In this document: positions 57,479 through 64,000 of the stretch, one piece after another
How positions within the stretch are numbered: the first letter of the stretch is position 1
How the letters are laid out: each line of letters opens with the position of its first letter
Assembly (NCBI GenBank): GCA_020912385.1
Contig: CP087206.1
Coordinates: 1,240,001 to 1,304,000 of the forward strand
Source of the DNA: Neofusicoccum parvum
Lineage: Eukaryota; Ascomycota; Dothideomycetes; Botryosphaeriales; Botryosphaeriaceae
Direction of reading: 5' to 3'
Length of the DNA: 64,000 nucleotides
Position numbers and translations under genes: made by a program
Notes under the pieces: model-generated
Told to the model about the DNA's origin: nothing
The model's input: only the letters and a program-made list of their open reading frames with translations
Database searches by the model: none

Positions 57479-59318
57479 GTTGCTGTAGTTGGGTGGAATC
57501 TTCGTTACGTTTGAGCCTTTTCTTTTTTGCTCATGGCTGCATTTGTTGCGCATATTGAGACGTGATCCACGCGGGAAACGAAAGTGTGTTCCTGCTTGAC
57601 TGCTTGTTTTTGGTACTCCTGGCTCGGCGCAAAAACTATTCTTTCGGGTTTTTGTTGATCTCGCTACATACCTGTTCAAACACCTAAAAAGTGCCTCTTG
57701 GATATACCCCGGCTTTTCGAATTGGAGGCGAGCCGATCCGCGCGTTTTCCTTGTTTCCATCGTGTCCATTTCTTTCTAGTCGGTACTGGTCTGTCCATCT
57801 CTCTATCTGTTCCGTTTTTTGCTTTTCGATTTCGATTTTCCTTGAGTATTTGGAATTGCCCCTTGGTTCTGGACCCCAGCGTTGGCGTTGGAGAGAACTC
57901 GACTACGGCTCATTTTCCGAGACATTATCGGCAGAGACACGCCCACACACATACACACCTCAGCTCTACAGCAAAGACTTAATCTTAATACGCTCCTTTA
58001 ATGCTCCAGATATTGTTGGAGGGTCACAATACTATTTTTGGACGACCCACGACGGGAAATCTCATCTAAAAGGACGGCTTCCTCCGCACGTCAGGGATCA
58101 GGAGACACACCTCATTTCACTCCGTCTCTCTTCGGACTCAGCTGCTGGCTGTTGTAGCACAGAGTCAGTGGCTTGCAGCAACAGAGTCAGATGTGGAGAA
58201 GGAGGCTGAATAAGGGATGACCTAGCGCCACGCACGACTCAACTCTCGCGACCTCAATGTTCAGTTCGCCGCATTCCTTGCACGGGCGTTTTATTGCGAA
58301 TCTCTACATCGTTTGTTTTCCTTTGTCTGCTTTTTCCTAAGGCCGTTGTTCTTTTTGGCTGATCAGCTTGCTTTTTTGGTCCTACTACCGTTTCTGGTTC
58401 AGGCGAAAGCGTTAATGGGCACACGGTCACACTCCATCTTGAAACTCGACACTCATATACTCTCAACGGCCTCTCAACATTCCTTTTGATACTATAGCAT
58501 CACCACAGTCAGTCTCTCTTTTCCCAGTAATGTCTCAATCTCGTAATGCCCTGGATTCTGAGCAATCGTCTCCTCCGTTACTCGCTACGGCAGCCGTAAG
58601 AACAACAACAAGTAGCAGCCGGCAGAAGCAGAAGGAAGTACAGATAGCATCTCTCCTCTGTAGAACCGATACTCGCGCGCACATTGTCCCCTTTTCCTCT
58701 TAGTCTTAGTTCACTGGTGCAGCGTTCTTGGGTTTGAACGGCGCTTGAATCTCTCAACTGCGTTATAGGTAGGCTTTCCATCTTTCCATCTTCCCATTTC
58801 CTTTGGTTCATGCAAGAAAGCAAAAAAGGGAGTAATAAGGGTTACGCGCAAGCGGGTAAGTCACTCAGTGCTACTTCTATTGCGAGTTTGGGCAAGGAAC
58901 GGATAGGTAAACTCGTCGAAAAGGCAATCTTCATAACATTTGTACACCCTTGACGAGACACAATAGGCCAACACCAATGGAATCCAATACCAAATGACAA
59001 GACTATTCTCGCGTGCTCTTGGGCTTGTTGAGACGTTCGAATTGGAGCCATGCAGTAAGTCTTGCGCACGGAGACACACGCTCGGCTCCTCGGTGTAGGC
59101 GGATTGCTTGGATGTCTCACTAAGACAAGTCTCACTGCTGCGTTATACACATGGTGAAGTGCTAAGACGTTGCGTGTGGTGGCAGGGTGCAGATCGGGGC
59201 GGCACCCGTTTTTCGTATGCATGACTGCAGCGCACTGCTTCCCGCTTTCGGCCAGCGCTTGGAAAGAAGTCTTGATCGTCGCGGTTAGTGCTGAGCGAAA
59301 AGAACACGGGGAGAGGGG

Positions 59319-59346
59319 GCGGCGTCGGCGGCGGCGGCGGCGGCGG
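59319..59346. repeat. (GGC)n trinucleotide repeat
   Basis: About nine GGC units with one GTC interruption. On the minus strand they read as an arginine run in a spurious frame. Confidence 0.85.
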
Positions 59347-60698
59347 AAGTGAGCGAAGGGGAACCGGAGGAATGGAAGCAAGAGCAAGAGATAGGGAAAG
59401 CAATGCACCACGTGCGCATATGCAGTAGCTCTTAGTTCCTGCTTCGGACGTGCAGGACGGCTGCACCCCAGAGTCATGGGTGTGCGCGCGTGTGTGTCTG
59501 TCCTGTCTGGGTGTCTGCCTTCTCGTGCCGACGGCAAGAGATTTTTTTTTTTTTTTACTTACAGGGTAGGTTTGCCGGCATGTTGCTCAAAATAGGCGCG
59601 GGAGGTACGGGAGGTGTCAAGCTTTGCCGGACTCCACCCACAGCCACCCTCTTTCTTCACTTGTCTCTGCTGTCCCCATTCCCCCCGCCACCGCGGCATG
59701 GCTTTCGGTAGGGAGAGCGCTGCAGTAGCGCGACGCACCGCCAGAATTCTTGTTTTCGGGCGTGGCGATTGCAGCCGGCGAGCGCGCTGCCCGTTCGTGC
59801 ATGAGCGGAGCGTGAAAGCGAGGAAGAGACCGGCACCTGGAGGCTATTTCCCCCCCGCCCGCTCCCTTGCCTTCCGCCGCCGGAGCGTGACGCGGCCGTG
59901 TGCATACCGCGTGCGTGTGTACCGCCCGGCTGGCCAGCGACCCAGCCGCTCGTTCCAGCGCTCCCCATCCATTCATCCCGCAGCAGCTCGCGCCGGATGA
60001 GAGCCCCACGGCGTTAAGTCCGCCGCTGGGTCTTGTCGCTCTCGTGTCATCAGAGACAGAACCAAGCGCGCGGGAGGCACTATAAGTCCCCCAATTAAGA
60101 CGGGCCGCTTCTCCCGGGGGCCGGGTCAGCCGCGATCACAGCTCCGCCAACGGCTATGCGAAGATCCAGACGTAGGTGGAGGGGGGATGTGGAGGTGCAG
60201 GCGGGCCGGGTAGGGATAGTAAGCAAGCGTCAGCAGTGGAGAAATCCTTCGCGTCACGCCACGGCCCCGGAAGCGCCACAGAATGCGCTGAAGAAGCAGA
60301 GCGAACAATTCTCCGGAAATCCTCTTGGGCGAGTCATTGTGCCAGTTGCCGGCAGGGCTGAACGAGAAGGATCTCGGCCTGGTTGGGGGCGCAGAGCGGG
60401 AATGGAACGGTGGTGGGTTAGGTTGGATCTCTGCGGATGACATGCATGATGCTACTATGCGGATAAATCAGTGACAACGGCTTCTGGCCCCATCCTTTTG
60501 CTCGCCCCTCGCCTCTGGCCCCCACCGGTTTTTTTTTTCTCTCGCAGTTCCTGCTGCTCGCGACATTCCTTCCTTCCGGAGATAGCGGTGGTGCAAGGGT
60601 TCGGACTACCTCTCGCCGCGGACAATTTGGCGGACGAAGAATCTAGACCCCACGGCACAGCGTCCTTTCGTAAGGTGCTACAACAGCAATAGAGGAAC

Positions 60699-60783
60699 TA
60701 GGGGAAGCCGAAGCATTCATCCGGATAAGGATTCACACCGTCTGCTGTCCTCGCCCATCCGGTTGAATGCTTCAACTCCCCAC
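60699..60783. repeat. MITE-like inverted repeat, copy G (core)
   Basis: The arms GGGGAAGCCGAAGCATTCATC and GAATGCTTCAACTCCCC face each other across about 30 bp. The GGGGAG-type core groups it with copy F. It lies about 130 bp past the stop of the SDR gene. Confidence 0.68.
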
Positions 60784-60915
60784 AGTGCCCCTTCTGCTGC
60801 AAACATTCCGCCGGCCCAGCCCGAGTAACAGACACAAAGACACGCATCCCATCGCCAACATCCACCCTTGCAATCCCAACCTCCCACATCCACCCACTAG
60901 CAGTCCCACACTCCC

Positions 60916-62080
60916 TCACGCCAGCTTCCCCGGCACAAACGGATGCCCGGCGCTCAACCCCCCACACACCGCCCACGCCTGCCCGTTGACATAGCTGCTC
61001 TCGTCACTCCCGAGGAACAACGCCACCCTCGCCACCTCGTCGGCCACGGCGCCCCTGCGCAGCGGGTTCAGCTGGCCAATCTTCCTCTCCGTGCCGCGGC
61101 TGCGCGCGGCGTCGTACATGGGCTTGGTCATGCCGGTCTCGATGACGCCCGGGCAGATGGCGTTGCAGCGGACGCCGGTGCCGGCGAGCTGGTAGGAGGC
61201 GGTCTGCATGATGGAGACGACGGCCGCTTTGGAGGCCGAGTAGTCGGTCGCGCCGGCGTTGGAGCGCAGCCCCGCGACGGAGGCGGTGCCGATGATGGAG
61301 CCGGAGGGGTAGGGCTTGGCGGCCGAGGTGACGAGCATGGCTTTGGCGGCGTATTTGGTGGCGAGGAAGACGCTGGAGGGGGAGTCAGGCGTTGGTCTGA
61401 GGGGTGCGAGGTGGATGTGTGAAAGGTGAGATGCTCGACGGGGAGACGGTGGAGGATGAAGCGTTCGGCTTACCCAAGAGCATTCGTCCGCATCGCCTTC
61501 ATGAAGTCCTCGCCGGAGCAGTCGTAGAAGGGCTTGGTGCTGCCGACAATGCCGGCGTTGGCGAACATGACGTCGAGGCGGCCGTGCCGCTTCAGGGCAT
61601 CTTCGACGATGCCCTTGACCGAGGCCTCGTCGCCGGCGTCGAACATGCGGATCTGGACGTCGACGTCTGGGTACAGCTGGGCGAGCTCGCGCTTGTGTAC
61701 GCTGAGATACTCGTCCTTGTAGTCACACAGGTAGACGGCCTTGGCGCCGTTGCGGGCGAACTGGTGGGCTGATGCGCGGCCAATGCCCGTGGGAGAGTTG
61801 GCGCCTCGAGGGCCATCAGTCTTGCTATGCCTAACGTGCCAAGAAGAGATGGTGGCGATGCATACCAGTGATGATGACGACCCTGTCCTTCGCTCTCCTG
61901 AGGTGAAGCGTCAGCCACTTGTGAAAGCTGCCCTGGAACCGGAGATATCACATACGGACCAACCGAGTCACCCGCTATCGTCGGGATTCTGGGAATGTTT
62001 TCAAAGGTTCCGGGGTCTTCGCGCGGCTTTGAGAGCTGCTCACTGAGAGCTTGCTGGCGCATTTTGGGAGCGCTCGTCAT
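60916..62080 (-). CDS. Classical SDR with disrupted or mis-modelled 5' end
   Basis: The downstream model is firm: exons 61866 and upward, 61474-61804, and 60916-61372. It gives FHKWLTLHLRRAKDRVVIITG joined to GANSPTGIGRASAHQF (cofactor loop), FANAG, and the catalytic YSASK in GATDYSASKAAVVS, with ICPGVIETGM. The only ATG nearby (62080) opens a frame, MTSAPKMRQQALSEQLS to VGPYV, that is one base out of phase with this exon, and no GT-AG intron I tried repairs it. Either there is a one-base indel near 61950, a sequencing error, or an upstream exon I cannot see. The enzyme is an NAD(P)-dependent oxidoreductase of unknown substrate. Confidence 0.8.
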
Positions 62081-62992
62081 GGCGAACGGCAGGGTGAGAG
62101 GGAATGTACGGGATCAATTGCACGTGCAGACAGAGACAAGAACGACGAGAAGCATCAAGCCGTCAGTGTAGAAGTGGACATCGAACGCGCAGAGGGGAGG
62201 GCTACCCCACGGGGAGCTTGGGGTGTTTGGACAGAGCTGCGGGGAGAGCTGCTGGGCCGACCGAAAGGGCTGGCGAACCTCGGCACGCGAGTCAGCCGCC
62301 TCGGGCGGACGCTGCGCAAACAGCTGCGTACGAGTATCTGATATGAAGCGCACCGCGCCATCTCGGCCATCGTCCTCTCCTCAACACCAGCACGTCGCTC
62401 CCTCGTCTGCGCCTCCCAGACAGCTTGTCCCGCCCGAGAGACGACGCGACGCAGCGATCCCGGCACCAGCGCAGGAGCTTGCGCACGAGCACTCAGATGC
62501 CGATCTCCCCGCGCACTCGCGCTGCGACGATCTGCGGCCGATGGCGGACGCTGACCACACAGCCCGCCAAGCTGAGCGGCGGACGCTGCGCGGACGGCTG
62601 CAGCTGCGCCTGACGCTCCACGGCGGCACAGCCTCACACAAGAACTGGGCAGCGGCAGGCCCGGTGTCGGTCGTCACTTGCTCGCCGGCCCGCAGATGAC
62701 AGACGCGGCTGACGGCGGCGTGGGATGCGTGCGGCGAGCACCTTCCGTCACGGCAGCAATGGCGAGCGCGACAGACGGCCACCTGCCTGTTGCGCGCGAC
62801 GCGGGAGCCCCTTGCGTCGGGCTATTTGACAACAGCCTGCGCGATCCTGCTCCTCCACCGTGTCCGCCTTGTTCCTGCTTTGCTTCTTGCATGTCTGTTG
62901 CTGGCGCGGCTTGCGTCTGGCCCTTCCCCACCACATCCCTGCAAGCCCGCACTTACCCCAGCCGTGCTCCAAGCCACGCTGCGAAAGGTTGA
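62081..62992. promoter_or_regulatory. Divergent GC-rich promoter, SDR and HAD-like gene
   Basis: An 0.9-kb spacer between divergent genes. The many GC-driven frames resemble no protein; no repeat element was found. Confidence 0.45.
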
Positions 62993-64000
62993 ATGGCGAA
63001 GTCCAAGAGTCTTCTCGCGCCGCTGGTGCAGCTCGTCCGCTCGCGGACGCACAGGGACCGCCGCAGCAGCAGGCACAAGAGCGCGCAGGCGCTGCCTCCT
63101 CCCGCCCCAGACGACTCCCGAGTCGCCGCGCAGATCGGCCAACCAGACGCCCCACGTGGAGTCATGGGAGACGTGCTCCCCCCGACCCCGACCCCGACCA
63201 CGGCGGCCCCAGCCCAGCTTGGTGCTGCCGCAGCACCTGCAGGAGCTCACGCCAGCCAGGACACGCCCGCAGGCATCAAGCTCCAGTCCGCGCCCAACTC
63301 CTCCGTCTCCACCTCCGCAGCCGCTGCCTCCAACACGACCACCGCCGACCAGACCAATTCGCACCATCCAACCCACACAATGGCTGCCGCGCCCGCCATC
63401 ACCGTCACGCACACCGCCGGCGCCGACGCCCTGGACATCTTCAGCGAGTACCTGACCACCAAGACGTGCTTCGCCTTCGTGCTCGACACGACGCTCTACG
63501 ACCACCGCGCCGCCACCGCCGCCGCCACCACCGCCGTCCTGCGCTCCATCTCCGCCGCCCACGACACGCCCCTCGCCGCGCTCGAAGACACCTACGCCGA
63601 CCTGTCCGCCAGCCACACGCCCTCCCCCACCGACACTTGGCCCGCCTACCAGAAGCAGCTCTTCCGCGAGCTCCTCTCTTCCGCCAACGCTCCCGCCGAC
63701 GACGCCACCCTCGACGACCTCTTCCGCACGTACAAGAAGACTGTCTACGCGCAGCTGCACCCGGCCGCCGGCGCGCTGCCGCTGCTGCGCAGCCTGCTCA
63801 AGCGCAGCGCCCGCATCGTCGTCGCCGTCGACGCCGCCGCCGTGCCGCACGTCCCGCGCGACATGGCCGCCTGGCTCGTCGAGCACCTGTACCTCGACAA
63901 CTTCGTCGACCGCATCGCCGCGCTGGACGCCGGCTCCGACGCCTTCGCCGACGCCCTCCGCCGCCTCGACGTGCGCCCCGACGAGACGGTGCTGTTCGCC
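62993..64000 (+). CDS. HAD-like hydrolase domain protein, 5' part
   Basis: The frame opens at ATG 62993 (MAKSKSLLAPLVQLVRSRTH) and stays open to the window edge, 336 codons, so the C terminus is missing. The first 130 residues are basic, then Pro/Ala/Thr-rich and disordered. From about residue 130 (MAAAPAITVTHTAGADALDI) a HAD-like fold begins: CFAFVLDTTLYDHRAAT resembles motif I, but with Thr where the second Asp of DxD is expected. A helical cap, then LLRSLLKRSARIVVAVDAA (motif II-like) and RRLDVRPDETVLFA (start of motif IV) follow. A shorter start at 63380 would remove the basic N-terminal region. The substrate is unknown; the missing second Asp raises the chance of altered activity. Confidence 0.72.
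   Translation, partial: MAKSKSLLAPLVQLVRSRTHRDRRSSRHKSAQALPPPAPDDSRVAAQIGQPDAPRGVMGDVLPPTPTPTTAAPAQLGAAAAPAGAHASQDTPAGIKLQSAPNSSVSTSAAAASNTTTADQTNSHHPTHTMAAAPAITVTHTAGADALDIFSEYLTTKTCFAFVLDTTLYDHRAATAAATTAVLRSISAAHDTPLAALEDTYADLSASHTPSPTDTWPAYQKQLFRELLSSANAPADDATLDDLFRTYKKTVYAQLHPAAGALPLLRSLLKRSARIVVAVDAAAVPHVPRDMAAWLVEHLYLDNFVDRIAALDAGSDAFADALRRLDVRPDETVLFA

Larger units (their letters stand above)
57479..60915. other. Gene-poor region, 3.4 kb
   Basis: This lies between the homeobox gene and the 3' end of the last SDR. It contains T-rich tracts (57500-57850, a T run near 59541), a (GGC)n repeat at 59319-59346 and element copy G near 60699. Open frames lack ATG starts or family resemblance. 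A non-coding RNA or long 3' UTR is possible but not shown. Confidence 0.5.

Noticed and set aside
57691..58209. 172-codon plus-strand frame after the homeobox gene
   Set aside because: No ATG at its start, no homology, and it lies in the T-rich presumed 3' UTR.
58842..59537. 231-codon minus-strand frame
   Set aside because: It passes through the (GGC)n repeat as an Arg run and has no recognisable domain.
62822..63886. 354-codon frame on the minus strand
   Set aside because: It mirrors the HAD-like gene on the plus strand and reads as Gly/Val/Arg low complexity; the plus-strand frame carries HAD-like motifs.

Overview
The window is nuclear DNA of a filamentous ascomycete (Pezizomycotina). 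Evidence: genes with 1-8 short introns (mostly 48-65 bp, GT-AG), fungal-only families (Zn(II)2Cys6 regulator, PIR cell-wall protein, Clr5 protein, ankyrin NLR with a lipase-like N terminus, Gpp/Dog-type HAD phosphatase), and no operons. Coding sequence is GC-rich with AT-richer spacers, and gene content fits a Dothideomycete; that placement is inference. I rebuilt gene models by splicing open frames by hand. Almost every junction given keeps phase and restores a known motif.

Layout. 1-5.2 kb: end of a PLP aminotransferase, a convergent Zn2Cys6 regulator, a full-length inverted-repeat element, TMA46/ZC3H15-like ribosome factor and, divergently, the OST4 microprotein. 5.6-10.8 kb: a 1,294-aa coiled-coil/C2H2/AT-hook protein and divergent RPL26. 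12.5-19 kb: VPS25 (ESCRT-II), then a large NLR-like gene (lipase-like domain, NACHT, ankyrin). 20.5-25.5 kb: a phenol 2-monooxygenase-type flavoenzyme and a divergent P450 sharing a 1.1-kb promoter. 27-32.6 kb: mitochondrial BCKDH E2, gluconokinase and VPS26 (retromer). 33-41 kb: a small serine/threonine-rich protein, five copies of an unexplained degenerate repeat, a Clr5 protein, an SDR lacking the usual catalytic Tyr, and an uncharacterised basic protein. 41-52.7 kb: HRI/PEK-like eIF2-alpha kinase, PIR cell-wall protein, mitochondrial P5C dehydrogenase, the permuted GTPase NUG1/GRN1 and a Gpp/Dog-type HAD phosphatase. 54.9-64 kb: homeodomain regulator, a 3.4-kb gene-poor stretch, an SDR whose 5' end needs a frameshift or missed exon, and the start of a HAD-like gene that runs off the window.

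How the genes relate. Most are independent housekeeping genes: translation (RPL26, TMA46, NUG1, eIF2-alpha kinase), trafficking (VPS25, VPS26, OST4) and mitochondrial amino-acid catabolism (BCKDH E2, P5CDH). The only likely metabolic pair is the flavin monooxygenase and P450. The NLR and Clr5 genes represent the fungal self/non-self and accessory repertoire.

The most notable non-genic signal is a family of at least eight inverted-repeat, MITE-like elements scattered from 2.6 to 60.8 kb. Two are nearly identical 143-bp copies flanked by TA, and two others sit inside introns. The second is a degenerate ~31-bp motif repeated five times upstream of the Clr5 gene.
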